Of a stretch of 40,235 nt of DNA, positions 25,401-33,815 are shown one piece after another. Made by a program: the position numbers and the translations under genes. This DNA comes from Clostridiales bacterium (GTDB taxonomy: Bacteria > Bacillota > Clostridia > SK-Y3): assembly GCA_030156665.1 (NCBI GenBank), contig JASGMB010000019.1, positions 1-40,235 on the forward strand. Reading direction: 5' to 3'. Numbering within the stretch: the first letter of the stretch is position 1; every line of letters begins with the position of its first letter. The notes beneath the pieces are model-generated. The model saw only the letters and a list, made by a program, of their open reading frames with translations, searched no databases and was not told the origin of the DNA.

Positions 25401-25503
25401 ATCGATAACCAATATCTGAATTTAAAATAAATTAATGTTGTTATCGATGAAATTAAGCAACTTTAAATCATAATATTTAGTTTTAAAGTTGCTTAATTAT
25501 AAA
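25401..25503 (+). repeat. 103-bp two-hairpin element, copy C (compensatory change)
   Basis: Same length and layout as copy B. In stem 2 both arms differ from the other copies at the paired position: AACC becomes AAGC on the left and GGTT becomes GCTT on the right, so pairing is kept. It sits between the terminator of the rsmF-like gene and speE. Confidence 0.92.
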
Positions 25504-25629
25504 ATGGGCACAATTTATTATTATAAGGAAAACTGATGAAAAGTCAAATTTATATCATAATATTTGATAGTAATTCCAAGAGATAGAAAATAAATGATAA
25601 AATTAACGCTTTGTATCTGCAAATATGCG

Positions 25630-25663
25630 AAAAACCTTACTATTTTGTTATAGTAAGGTTTTT
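25630..25663. terminator. terminator of the rsmF-like gene
   Basis: AAAAACCTTACTAT (25630-25643) and its complement (25650-25663) form a perfect 14-bp stem ending in A and T runs on both sides. It lies 20 bases after the stop of the leftward gene at 25684 and could also work in the other direction. Confidence 0.85.
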
Positions 25664-25683
25664 GTGAAAATTGATTTTATATA

Positions 25684-27057
25684 TTAATAATCAACCCATC
25701 TCAAACCTTTTGGATAGTGATTTTTAAGAACATGATTTGATAATTTTCCCCATCCTAAAGAATATCCATTTACAAGTACCAAATTCCAACCTTTATTTCC
25801 CGCTGTTTCTAAAGACTCACCTTTTAGATATGAAAGTATTTTGCTGGAAGATGAATCTAAAAATATACTATTTTTCACTTCCGTTGACTTTAAACTCAAA
25901 GCAAGAGCATGAGAAGGTTCAAACCTATTTTTCTTAAACATACCTAAGTGCCATCCCGGTCTTAGCACTTTTAGATTTTCTAAAGAAATCATTTCGTCGG
26001 GTACAATATATAGATGGTCTCCAAATAATAGGAATTCACCCTCCGGCGTATACTGCAAATAGCTCTTTGTAAAATCCATATAATCCTTGATATGCTGTTT
26101 GTTCATTGATTTTTTATCCCTTTTAACTTTAGTTTGTTCTTCTCCATCAATCTTCCTTAGTACTGCGATAAAGTGCCCCTCTCCTCTTAATTTATGTGGC
26201 CAAAGTCTAATGGTTTTATTTAGATCGGTATTCTTAGAATTTATCCATGCGGCTCTGCCATGATCAAAGCCTTCAAAAGATTTGGATTTTTCAATAATAA
26301 ATTCTTTATGGATTTTTAAAAATTGTTCTATCACACCTTCATTTTCTTCCGGGGAAAAGGTACATGTGGAATATATCAAAATACCTTCAGGCATAAGCAT
26401 CTCGGAAGCGTTTTCTAAAATATCCAACTGTCTATCGGAACAGAAGGATACATTGTCTAAGCTCCATTGATTGCAAGCTTCAATATCTTTTCTAAACATG
26501 CCTTCACCAGAACAGGGAGCGTCTACTAAAATTTTGTGAAAATAGTTTTTGAATTTCTTAGCTAATCTTTCCGGATGCTCATTGGTTACCACGCAATTTT
26601 TAATGCCCATTCTTTCTACATTTTGAGATAGAATTTTGGCCCTAGACGGATGTATTTCATTGGAAACCAGTAGACCTTTTCCTTGAAGTTTAGCAGCGAT
26701 ATGTGTGGATTTGCCGCCCGGGGCGGCAGCCAAATCCAGAATTCTTTCTCCCGGTTTTACATCTGCTAAAGCACCTACCGCCATAGCACTGGGTTCTTGG
26801 ATATAGTATAATCCGGCTTCATGGAAGGGGTGTTTCCCGGGTCTATCTTCCATATCATAGTAAAAGCCTTCATTCACCCAGGGTATGTGGTGTAAATGAA
26901 AAGGATTTATGCTTAAGAAATCTTCTATTTTAATTTTAAGTGTGTTTACCCTCAATCCCTGTACATGAGGTTCATCATAGCTTCTGATAAAAGCTTCATA
27001 TTCTTCTTGCATTAATTTTTTCATTTTATTTATATAATCTTGTGGTAAGTTGACCAA
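25684..27057 (-). CDS. RsmF/NOL1-NOP2-Sun family RNA cytosine-C5 methyltransferase
   Basis: S-adenosylmethionine-dependent RNA m5C methyltransferase, 457 residues. The core has the SAM motif LDLAAAPGGKSTHIAAKLQG, VDAPCSGEGMFRKD with the first catalytic cysteine, and IYSTCTFSPEENEGVIEQFL with the second (TC motif). The C-terminal part from about residue 300 resembles the PUA-like RNA-binding domains of RsmF (YebU), which separate it from RsmB. The target could be 16S rRNA or tRNA; not readable here. A start at 27057 gives MVNLPQDYINKMKKLMQEEY, typical of the family; GAGGTGATAAA precedes it. It is monocistronic with a clear terminator. Confidence 0.93.
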   Translation of the reverse strand: MVNLPQDYINKMKKLMQEEYEAFIRSYDEPHVQGLRVNTLKIKIEDFLSINPFHLHHIPWVNEGFYYDMEDRPGKHPFHEAGLYYIQEPSAMAVGALADVKPGERILDLAAAPGGKSTHIAAKLQGKGLLVSNEIHPSRAKILSQNVERMGIKNCVVTNEHPERLAKKFKNYFHKILVDAPCSGEGMFRKDIEACNQWSLDNVSFCSDRQLDILENASEMLMPEGILIYSTCTFSPEENEGVIEQFLKIHKEFIIEKSKSFEGFDHGRAAWINSKNTDLNKTIRLWPHKLRGEGHFIAVLRKIDGEEQTKVKRDKKSMNKQHIKDYMDFTKSYLQYTPEGEFLLFGDHLYIVPDEMISLENLKVLRPGWHLGMFKKNRFEPSHALALSLKSTEVKNSIFLDSSSSKILSYLKGESLETAGNKGWNLVLVNGYSLGWGKLSNHVLKNHYPKGLRWVDY

Positions 27058-27325
27058 TTTATCACCTCATCTTCGAGTTATATGCTTATTTTTTATTGAT
27101 TCTGCTGCAATAACTCAAAAATATAAAATCTTGTGAATAATTATACTGCTTTTAGGTCTTATAAAGGTGCATTCACTGTATATTTATAAGCAGTAAATGA
27201 TATTATTATCAAAAATACTGGACAATCTAAAATATATGCATTACTTTACATAGTAGAAAAGTATGTAAAGAGTGGAAATAAATATTTCTATTAAAAATGA
27301 AGGTACTCAGAGAGGGGAAGCGCAA

Positions 27326-28159
27326 ATGATTTATATGGCAATGGCAATGTATTGTGAGGCCAAGCCCTTTATTTCATATTTGGGCTTAAAAAGAGATGGA
27401 AATATTACAAGATTTCAAGTTTTTAAAGATGATGAAGTAGTGTTGATTGTTAGCGGAGTAGGTGCAATGGCATCTGCCATTGCTACCACATATCTGCTTA
27501 CTCAATATAAGGTACAGCATGCTGACTTGTTTCTGAATATTGGTATATGCGGTACGAAGCACCAAGGCATAAAAAAAGGAACGGCTTTGTTGTGCCATAA
27601 AATTATTCATCATGATACAAAGAAAACATTTTACCCGGACATGTTGTTCCGTCATCCTTTCAAAGAAGGGGTTTTAGAGACTTTTTCCAGAGTGGTGGAT
27701 ATAAAAGTAGATTCAGAAATAGAGGGAGATATTGCAGATATGGAAGGATCGGGAGCATTTCAGGCAGCCTCTGTTTTTCTGCCTCCTCACCATATTTGCT
27801 GTATCAAAATCGTTTCCGATTATATGGAAGGGGAAATTTTGACACCGGATCAGGTATCGGAATTAGTACAACACAATGTTGAAGTAATTAGTACATGGAT
27901 AAGAGAAAGAGCAGCAGCTTATGTCCCACCGTTTCAGATATTGACCGGTGAAGAAGAGAAACAGCTTCATACAATCAGTCATAACCTCAAGCTTTCTACT
28001 ACAATGAACCATCAGTTCAAGCAGTTGGCGACACATTATAAGATTCGCAGCGGAAACTTAATAGAGGTTTTACAGCCTTATCTTGCCATTGAATGCAAAT
28101 CTAAGAATGAGGGGAAGATACATTTTGCAAAAATTAAGGAACAGCTTACAGAATTTTAA
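27326..28159 (+). CDS. MTA/SAH-nucleosidase-like phosphorylase family protein
   Basis: Member of the PNP/UDP phosphorylase fold, 277 residues. AGAGGGGAAG at 27311-27320 supports the ATG at 27326; a GTG at 27272 would add 18 residues. SGVGAMASAIATTYLL and NIGICGTK are phosphate/ribose-site signatures, and ADMEGSGAFQAA with VSDYMEG matches the base- and ribose-binding end of methylthioadenosine/adenosylhomocysteine nucleosidase. About 60 C-terminal residues extend beyond the usual nucleosidase core. Its end overlaps the spore photoproduct lyase gene. A radical-SAM partner makes 5'-deoxyadenosine, so a nucleosidase clearing such products is a sensible role, but that is inference. Confidence 0.82.
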   Translation: MIYMAMAMYCEAKPFISYLGLKRDGNITRFQVFKDDEVVLIVSGVGAMASAIATTYLLTQYKVQHADLFLNIGICGTKHQGIKKGTALLCHKIIHHDTKKTFYPDMLFRHPFKEGVLETFSRVVDIKVDSEIEGDIADMEGSGAFQAASVFLPPHHICCIKIVSDYMEGEILTPDQVSELVQHNVEVISTWIRERAAAYVPPFQILTGEEEKQLHTISHNLKLSTTMNHQFKQLATHYKIRSGNLIEVLQPYLAIECKSKNEGKIHFAKIKEQLTEF

Positions 28160-29135
28160 TTTTTCACATATCTATATTGAAAAAAGTGCCAAACATCATC
28201 CAAATACAGAAAAGATTCTAACGCATTTTAAAAATGCAATCCGGATTGAAATTGATCATTATAAAGATGTATTTAACCGCGGACATCAAAGCTTCACACT
28301 GCAAAAACAAAGTCCAAAACTTATTTTGGCCACTAAAAAGGACAATCTAATTTATAAAGGTGCAGAAGTTTGTGAAGATTTTGGCAACAAATATTTTTAT
28401 TATACGTCTTCAATGATGAATTGCATTTATGACTGTGAATATTGTTATCTACAGGGGATGTATCCGTCTGCCAATATTGTTATCTTTGTAAACTTAGAAG
28501 ATATTTTAACTGAGGTGGAGCGATTACTCAAAAAGCACCCTGTATATCTTTGTATTTCTTATGATACCGACCTGCTGGCATTTGAGGGAATTATTTCTTT
28601 TGTAGCTTCATGGTTTGAATTTGCAAGTCAGCATTCCGATTTGACCATTGAACTTCGAACCAAAAGTGCAAACTTTAATGCAATTAAACATATAGCTCCC
28701 TTGGAAAATGTGATTTTAGCCTGGACATTATCTCCGGCAAAGGTGATCAATGCGTATGAAGCCAAAACCCCTTCTTTTACTGCAAGACTTCACAATATTG
28801 GTGAAGCTATTGAAGCCGGTTGGAGGGTAAGACTTTGTTTCGACCCTTTGCTGTATGTAAAAGATTGGCAAGAACAATATAAGCAATGTATAAATCAAAC
28901 TTTTGAAACTTTATCACCGGAAAAAATCTACGATGTGAGTATAGGGGTTTTTCGGGTATCCCGGGATTATCTTAAAAAAATCCAAAAGGAAAGAATACAT
29001 TCGGTGCTGTTGGCTTATCCATTTGAATGTAATGATGGCGTATGTACTTATTCTGAAAGACATACAAAACAGCTGATAGATTTCGTATATCAAAGGGTCT
29101 GTCGATATGTGCGGCCGGATAAAATATATAGATAA
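28125..29135 (+). CDS. splB: Spore photoproduct lyase family radical SAM enzyme
   Basis: Repairs the spore photoproduct (thymine dimer formed in UV-exposed spores) using a 5'-deoxyadenosyl radical. From a TTG at 28125 it has 336 residues, close to the 342 of B. subtilis SplB; GAGGGG at 28109-28114 sits 10 bases upstream. TTG at 28083 and ATG at 28107 are alternative starts. The radical SAM cluster motif is C101-IYD-C105-EY-C108 in NCIYDCEYCYLQGMYPSAN. C144 in VYLCISYDTD lies where the family's hydrogen-donor cysteine is expected. The frame overlaps the nucleosidase gene by about 35 bases, implying coupled translation. It indicates an endospore-forming host. Confidence 0.9.
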   Translation: MQKLRNSLQNFNFSHIYIEKSAKHHPNTEKILTHFKNAIRIEIDHYKDVFNRGHQSFTLQKQSPKLILATKKDNLIYKGAEVCEDFGNKYFYYTSSMMNCIYDCEYCYLQGMYPSANIVIFVNLEDILTEVERLLKKHPVYLCISYDTDLLAFEGIISFVASWFEFASQHSDLTIELRTKSANFNAIKHIAPLENVILAWTLSPAKVINAYEAKTPSFTARLHNIGEAIEAGWRVRLCFDPLLYVKDWQEQYKQCINQTFETLSPEKIYDVSIGVFRVSRDYLKKIQKERIHSVLLAYPFECNDGVCTYSERHTKQLIDFVYQRVCRYVRPDKIYR

Positions 29136-29219
29136 TGGATAAAATATAATATCGATGTGTGGTGCTATAGTAAAAAAAGCGTTATTGTGTAAAATGATTA
29201 CAAAAATTAATTTAAAAAA

Positions 29220-29247
29220 TTGTTTTTTTGTTAAAATTATATATAAA
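29220..29247 (+). promoter_or_regulatory. candidate gntP promoter
   Basis: TTGTTT (29220-29225) and TATAAA (29242-29247) with a 16-base spacer would start transcription near 29255, just before the large palindrome at 29274. Both boxes are imperfect in this AT-rich stretch. Confidence 0.45.
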
Positions 29248-29273
29248 TAGGGTAAATATAAACAAGTGTAATT

Positions 29274-29297
29274 GTTTGATAGGTATACCTATTAAAC
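29274..29297. promoter_or_regulatory. 24-bp near-perfect palindrome, candidate operator of gntP
   Basis: The core ATAGGTATACCTAT (29279-29292) is a perfect palindrome. With flanks GTTTg and tAAAC the symmetry extends to 24 bases with a single mismatched pair. It lies about 20-40 bases after the predicted transcription start and before the ribosome binding site, where a bound repressor would block transcription. A GntR-type gluconate regulator would be logical, but no regulator gene is in the window. Confidence 0.6.
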
Positions 29298-29340
29298 AAA
29301 AAAGACAAAAATTATTAAAATAATTTAGGAGGTTGATGTT

Positions 29341-30699
29341 ATGGTACAAGGTCCAATGCTAATTGTTATTCTAGTAGTAGGTATTGCATTTATTGTGTTG
29401 GCGACTTCCAAATGGAAGCTGCATCCATTTATTTCTCTATTAATTGCTGCTTATGGTATTGCTTTTGCTGCCGGTATGCCGGTACTGGAAATTGGTAAAA
29501 CAATAAGAGAAGGCTTTGGGGGAATCCTCGCATACATCGGTATCGTTATTATCCTGGGAACCATTATCGGAACCATACTGGAAAAGTCAGGAGCCGCAAT
29601 TACAATGGCGGACACCGTTTTGAAAGTAGTAGGCGAAAAGCGGCCTGGACTTGCGATGAGTATTATTGGATATATTGTTTCTATTCCTGTTTTCTGTGAC
29701 TCCGGTTATGTTATCCTATCTTCATTGAAAAAATCATTGGCAAAAAGAACAAAGACCTCTGCGGTAATGATGTCTGTTGCATTAGCTACAGGACTATATG
29801 CAACACATACGCTTGTTCCTCCTACTCCCGGTCCTATTGCAGCAGCTGGAAACTTAGGACTTGAAAACAATCTGGGATTAGTTATTTTAGTCGGCATATT
29901 GGTTTCCATTCCCACTATGTTAGCCGGTTATTTTTGGGCGAAATATGCCGGAAGGAAATATACATCAAAAGAAGACTTTGAAGAATTAGCTGTCACATAT
30001 GACGAAGCAAAGCAAAAATATGGCACTCTTCCCGGGCCATGGAAGGCGTTTGCACCCATACTTGTACCCATCATTTTGATTGCGTTAGGTTCTATCGTAA
30101 ATTTCCCGACAAAACCTTTAGGAGAAGGAACATTATTTGTTATACTTTCATTTTTAGGTAAGCCGGTCAATGCATTGTTTATAGGATTTATTTTCTCTCT
30201 ATTCTTACTTCCGAAGTGGAATGAAGAGACACTATCAGGTTGGATAGGAGAAGGATTAAAAAATTCAGCAATTATTATTATGGTAACAGGTGCCGGTGGA
30301 GCACTGGGAGCAGTATTAAAATCAACACCGATTGGTGATTATTTAGGTAGTACATTAACTACATTCCATATGGGCATTTTCTTACCGTTCATCGTGGCTG
30401 CAGCACTTAAGTCTGCACAAGGATCCTCGACTGTCGCCCTTGTAACAACCTCAGCTTTAGTAGCACCGTTAATGGGTGTATTGGGGTTGGATTCAACGAT
30501 GGGTGGAGTATTAACAGTAATGGCTATCGGAGCCGGAGCCATGACAGTCTCCCACGCAAACGACAGTTTCTTCTGGGTGGTGGCAGAATTTAGTGGAATG
30601 GATGTATCTACAGCATATAAATCACAAACAGTAGCAACCTTAATACAAGGGCTTGTAACCATTGTGATTGTTGGTATTTTAGCTGCCATTCTCGTGTAA
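29341..30699 (+). CDS. gntP: GntP family gluconate:H+ symporter
   Basis: Inner-membrane permease of 452 residues with about twelve hydrophobic segments. Typical GntP features are PFISLLIAAYGIAFAAGMP near the N-terminus, the EKSGAA segment (80-85), the central PVFCDSGYVILSSLKKSLAK and HTLVPPTPGPIAAAGNLG, and near the C-terminus ALKSAQGSSTVALVTTSALV and SHANDSFFWVV. AGGAGGTTGATGTT lies directly before the ATG. A large palindrome upstream suggests repression. The FGGY kinase at 32269 likely phosphorylates the imported gluconate; an unrelated nuclease gene lies between, so they are probably separate transcripts. Related family members carry other sugar acids, so gluconate is the best rather than the only guess. 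Confidence 0.92.
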   Translation: MVQGPMLIVILVVGIAFIVLATSKWKLHPFISLLIAAYGIAFAAGMPVLEIGKTIREGFGGILAYIGIVIILGTIIGTILEKSGAAITMADTVLKVVGEKRPGLAMSIIGYIVSIPVFCDSGYVILSSLKKSLAKRTKTSAVMMSVALATGLYATHTLVPPTPGPIAAAGNLGLENNLGLVILVGILVSIPTMLAGYFWAKYAGRKYTSKEDFEELAVTYDEAKQKYGTLPGPWKAFAPILVPIILIALGSIVNFPTKPLGEGTLFVILSFLGKPVNALFIGFIFSLFLLPKWNEETLSGWIGEGLKNSAIIIMVTGAGGALGAVLKSTPIGDYLGSTLTTFHMGIFLPFIVAAALKSAQGSSTVALVTTSALVAPLMGVLGLDSTMGGVLTVMAIGAGAMTVSHANDSFFWVVAEFSGMDVSTAYKSQTVATLIQGLVTIVIVGILAAILV

Positions 30700-30753
30700 A
30701 TGATGGATTTACAGCTATTTGAAGTATGCATATCGAATCTATTGATCAAATAT

Positions 30754-30856
30754 ATCGATAACCAATGTCTAAATTTAAAATAAATTAATGTAGTTATCGA
30801 TGAAATTAACCTACTTTAAATCATAATATTTAGTTTTAAAGTTGGTTAATTATAAA
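30754..30856 (+). repeat. 103-bp two-hairpin element, copy D
   Basis: Same layout as copies B and C, lying between the gntP stop and its terminator. One base in the left arm of stem 2 (AACCTAC in place of AACCAAC) leaves a single mismatch; the rest of the stem is intact. It would be included in the gntP transcript. Confidence 0.92.
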
Positions 30857-30883
30857 AAACTTCAATAAAAACTAATTAATGAT

Positions 30884-30935
30884 TAGCATATCTTATAGAT
30901 TCATAATCATTTTATCTATAGGATATGCTATTTTT
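30884..30935 (+). terminator. terminator of gntP
   Basis: TAGCATATCTTATAGAT (30884-30900) pairs with 30914-30930, with one T-G pair in a 17-bp stem, followed by TTTTT. The 416 bases between gntP and yhaM hold only this terminator, the 103-bp element and a copy of the GGAGCTCGGAG repeat. Confidence 0.88.
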
Positions 30936-30962
30936 ATCTGTACCATTTAGATAAAATTTAAC

Positions 30963-30998
30963 AATATTTTTGAACTCCAAGCTCCGAGCTCCAAACTT
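30963..30998 (-). repeat. dispersed repeat GGAGCTCGGAGCTTGGAG, copy 2
   Basis: Reads AATATTTTTGAACTCC then AAGCTCCGAGCTCC, the reverse complement of the sequence at 8917-8957 minus one 7-base unit. It lies in the gap upstream of yhaM. Confidence 0.7.
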
Positions 30999-31115
30999 TA
31001 AAAAATTTAAAAATTTAGAGTTGGCATATTGGGTGATTCATGAGATAATAAAGTGGAAGAAAAAAGCATTTTTTTGGTATGAAAAGGTAAGTGGCTGATA
31101 GATAGGAGGGATTGG

Positions 31116-32099
31116 GTGGAAACGCTAACCATTGACCAATTTCAATTTGGGACAAAAATTGAAGGATTTTTTATTATAAAATCTTCCCTATGTAAAAGTA
31201 CAACTAATAATAGTAAATATTTAGATATGATTTTGGGAGATCAAACCGGTGAAGTTAGTGCGAAATTATGGGAATGTACTGAAGAGGATGAAAATAAGTA
31301 CATCAATAATACCCTAGTAAAAGTAAGAGGAATTGTGACCGAGTGGAAGGGGCAAATGCAGCTGAAAATTGAAAAAATTAGACTTACTACCGATGAAGAC
31401 GGGGTTGATGCAGCAAATTTTGTGCAAGTAGCTCCATATACGCCAGAATATATGTATAATCAAATATTAAGCTATGTTAACAAAATAGATAATCAAGATA
31501 TTAAAACGATTGTAAGCTGCATACTCAAAGAGCACAAGCAAAGTCTTATGATTTTTCCGGCAGCAATGAAAAATCATCATGCCGTCAGGTCGGGACTGTT
31601 GTATCACATTATGACCATGTTAATGACTGCCGAAAAATTGGGTCAAATTTATACGTTTATTGATATGGATTTGCTTTATGGCGGGATTATACTACACGAT
31701 ATAGCTAAAATATATGAAATGGATGCGAATGAATTGGGTATTGTATCAGAATATACCACTGAAGGACAATTATTAGGACATATTATTCAAGCGATTAAAA
31801 TAGTGGACCGGGTTGCGAAAAAAGTGGGTGCCGACGAAGAAATGGCTATGCTATTACAGCATATGATTCTATCCCATCACTATGAGCCGGAGTTTGGAAG
31901 TCCTAAAAAACCAATGTTTCCTGAAGCTGAATTACTGCATTATATCGATATGATAGACAGCCGCATGTATGATATGAAAAAAGCACTGGAAAATACTCCG
32001 GAAGGATCTTTTTCGGATCGGATATGGTCACTGGAAAATAGGAAAGTCTATAGGGCCAATACAATAAATAAAGCAGATGAGGAAAAGTCACTGGCATAA
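31116..32099 (+). CDS. yhaM: 3'-5' exoribonuclease YhaM (OB-fold plus HD domain)
   Basis: Degrades single-stranded RNA (and DNA) from the 3' end in low-GC Gram-positive bacteria. A GTG at 31116 follows AGGAGGG at 31104-31110. At 327 residues it is close to the 314 of B. subtilis YhaM. The N-terminal OB-fold nucleic-acid-binding domain covers residues 1-95 (YLDMILGDQTGEVSAKLWE, VKVRGIVTEWKGQMQLKI). An HD domain follows with H in RSGLLYHIMTM, the HD pair in GGIILHDIAKI, and further histidines in MILSHHYEPEFGSP. It is not obviously linked to its gluconate-gene neighbours. Confidence 0.92.
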   Translation: METLTIDQFQFGTKIEGFFIIKSSLCKSTTNNSKYLDMILGDQTGEVSAKLWECTEEDENKYINNTLVKVRGIVTEWKGQMQLKIEKIRLTTDEDGVDAANFVQVAPYTPEYMYNQILSYVNKIDNQDIKTIVSCILKEHKQSLMIFPAAMKNHHAVRSGLLYHIMTMLMTAEKLGQIYTFIDMDLLYGGIILHDIAKIYEMDANELGIVSEYTTEGQLLGHIIQAIKIVDRVAKKVGADEEMAMLLQHMILSHHYEPEFGSPKKPMFPEAELLHYIDMIDSRMYDMKKALENTPEGSFSDRIWSLENRKVYRANTINKADEEKSLA

Positions 32100-32268
32100 T
32101 GTGTGCAGCAATGGCACAATGAAAAACTGTGTTTAATGAAGCAAGGTGTAATTATTATACCTTTATATATTGGTACATAATATAAATAAAATAGGTATGA
32201 TGTGTGCAAGTAATACTATAAATTACTTGAATAATAGAGAATAAAAAACACAAAGGAGGCGGATGATT

Positions 32269-33705
32269 ATGAATATATTGGCGATAGAAGTAAGTACTTC
32301 TTCGGCAAAAGCGCTTATTTATTCATCTGACGAGGGTGAAGCGAAACATGTCTTAAGCATTCCATACGGTAAAGAGATTTGCGATGTTGTTTCACAAGAT
32401 GCGGAAGGAATTTATCAAACGCTGGTACAGTGTATCAAAAAAGTTATGCAATTAGGAAATTATCGCATTGATGCCCTTAGTATTTGTACTACCTGGCACA
32501 GTTTATTATTTCTAGATCAAAATCGAAAGCCTATGGGGAGAATACTTACATGGGCGGATACTGACGCAGGAGAAACAGCAAGAAAATATAGAAAAGACAG
32601 CAGTCTAACGCAAAAGTTCTATAATAAAACCGGGTGTATGGTTCACAGTATATATGCGCTTTGGAAGTACATTCACATTCGAGATAATGAGCCGGAAAAA
32701 CTTCGGAATGTTGCCTATATATCAACACAGCAGGATTATATTTTTGAAAAGTTAACCGGTGAAGCTGCTATATCCCAATGTGTTGCTTCCGGAACCGGTT
32801 TTTTTAATATTCATACACTGGATTGGGATGAAGAAATTTTAGCATTTGCAAATATACAAAAGAAACAACTGCCGGTATTAAAAGAACCTACCTATACCGC
32901 TCCTTTACGCAGTGATGTAGCTAAAGAATTAAATTTACCATCAGGGATTCCTGTAATTCTTGGGGGAGCAGATGGTGCACTCAATCAGATTGGGGCAGGA
33001 GCACTGCAAAAGGGAATTATGACTTTATCGGTAGGAACCAGCGGGGCACTTCGTATTGCTTCAGACCAGCCAATACTTCCTGAAAATCCATCTACATGGT
33101 GCTATTATGCAGCGCAAGGAAAAAGAGTGGCAGGCGCTGCAACTTCGGGAGCCGGTAATTGCGTGGAATGGTTTGTAAAAAAGGCAAACTATAATCGTGC
33201 TGACTATCGTACACTGGACAATTTAATAGATGCGATTGATAAAAAAGAAGCACCTATATTCTTACCTTTTCTTTATGGGGAGCGTTGTCCCGGGTGGCAT
33301 GACAATAGAACAGGAGGATTTATAGGGGTAAAGGGAAGTCACGATGTTGGCCATCTTTATTATTCAGTATTGGAAGGAATTCTCTTTCACCTATACCAAT
33401 GCTATGAGATTCTAATAAAAGTAGGGAATACACCTGATCAAATTCGAATATCGGGAGGAATTACCAATTCTCCCCAATGGCTTCAAATGGCAGCCGATAT
33501 TTTTCAAAAAGAAATTTATATATCGGAAATAGAACATGCTTCTACAATGGGGGCGGTTATTTTAGCTTTAAAGGCTGTGGGTGCGTTAGAAAATCTTGAA
33601 CAATTTAAACCGGAAGCAGGAGAAAAAATTCTTCCAAATCAAGAGATGGCGCAATTTTATAAAGTGCGATACAGAAAATATATAGAAGGATACGAAAAAT
33701 TATAG
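32269..33705 (+). CDS. gntK: FGGY-family carbohydrate kinase, probable gluconokinase
   Basis: ATP-dependent sugar kinase of 478 residues, usual for FGGY kinases. The ATG at 32269 lies 9 bases from AAGGAGG (32253-32259); the ATG at 32263 is too close. The N-terminal ATP/substrate domain begins ILAIEVSTSSAKALIY, and TWADTD (near 102) is a family motif. The C-terminal domain has GGADGALNQIGAGA, LSVGTSGALR, FLPFLYGERCPGWHDNRTGG and RISGGITNSPQWLQM. B. subtilis GntK belongs to this family, and the gluconate permease lies 1.6 kb upstream, which is why gluconate is favoured. Xylulose and other sugars are possible. Confidence 0.82.
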   Translation: MNILAIEVSTSSAKALIYSSDEGEAKHVLSIPYGKEICDVVSQDAEGIYQTLVQCIKKVMQLGNYRIDALSICTTWHSLLFLDQNRKPMGRILTWADTDAGETARKYRKDSSLTQKFYNKTGCMVHSIYALWKYIHIRDNEPEKLRNVAYISTQQDYIFEKLTGEAAISQCVASGTGFFNIHTLDWDEEILAFANIQKKQLPVLKEPTYTAPLRSDVAKELNLPSGIPVILGGADGALNQIGAGALQKGIMTLSVGTSGALRIASDQPILPENPSTWCYYAAQGKRVAGAATSGAGNCVEWFVKKANYNRADYRTLDNLIDAIDKKEAPIFLPFLYGERCPGWHDNRTGGFIGVKGSHDVGHLYYSVLEGILFHLYQCYEILIKVGNTPDQIRISGGITNSPQWLQMAADIFQKEIYISEIEHASTMGAVILALKAVGALENLEQFKPEAGEKILPNQEMAQFYKVRYRKYIEGYEKL

Positions 33706-33722
33706 TTCAATATTAGATTGTA

Positions 33723-33762
33723 AAATCAAGCTATGGCATCATGAAACCATAGCTTGATTTTT
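33723..33762 (+). terminator. terminator of gntK
   Basis: A perfect 14-bp stem, AAATCAAGCTATGG (33723-33736) with 33747-33760, is followed by T residues. It lies 18 bases after the stop codon. Confidence 0.9.
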
Positions 33763-33815
33763 ATTCTTAATCAAATCTAATATATTTTAGGGAAGAGGGT
33801 ATTTATTCATTATAG

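Larger units (their letters stand above)
25154..25683. other. 530-base intergenic region between rsmF-like gene and speE
   Basis: No gene is seen on either strand. The region holds a partial (25216) and a complete (25401) copy of the 103-bp element and a terminator (25630-25663). A weak hairpin AAGGGT (near 25358) with ACCCTT (near 25386) lies between them. No clear speE promoter was found, though it must lie in this stretch if the gene is expressed alone. Confidence 0.6.

Noticed and set aside
27132-27142. Isolated DnaA-box match TGTGAATAA (also TTATTCACA near 37382)
   Set aside because: Single matches like these are expected by chance in AT-rich sequence of this length; only the cluster at 35773-35891 is notable.
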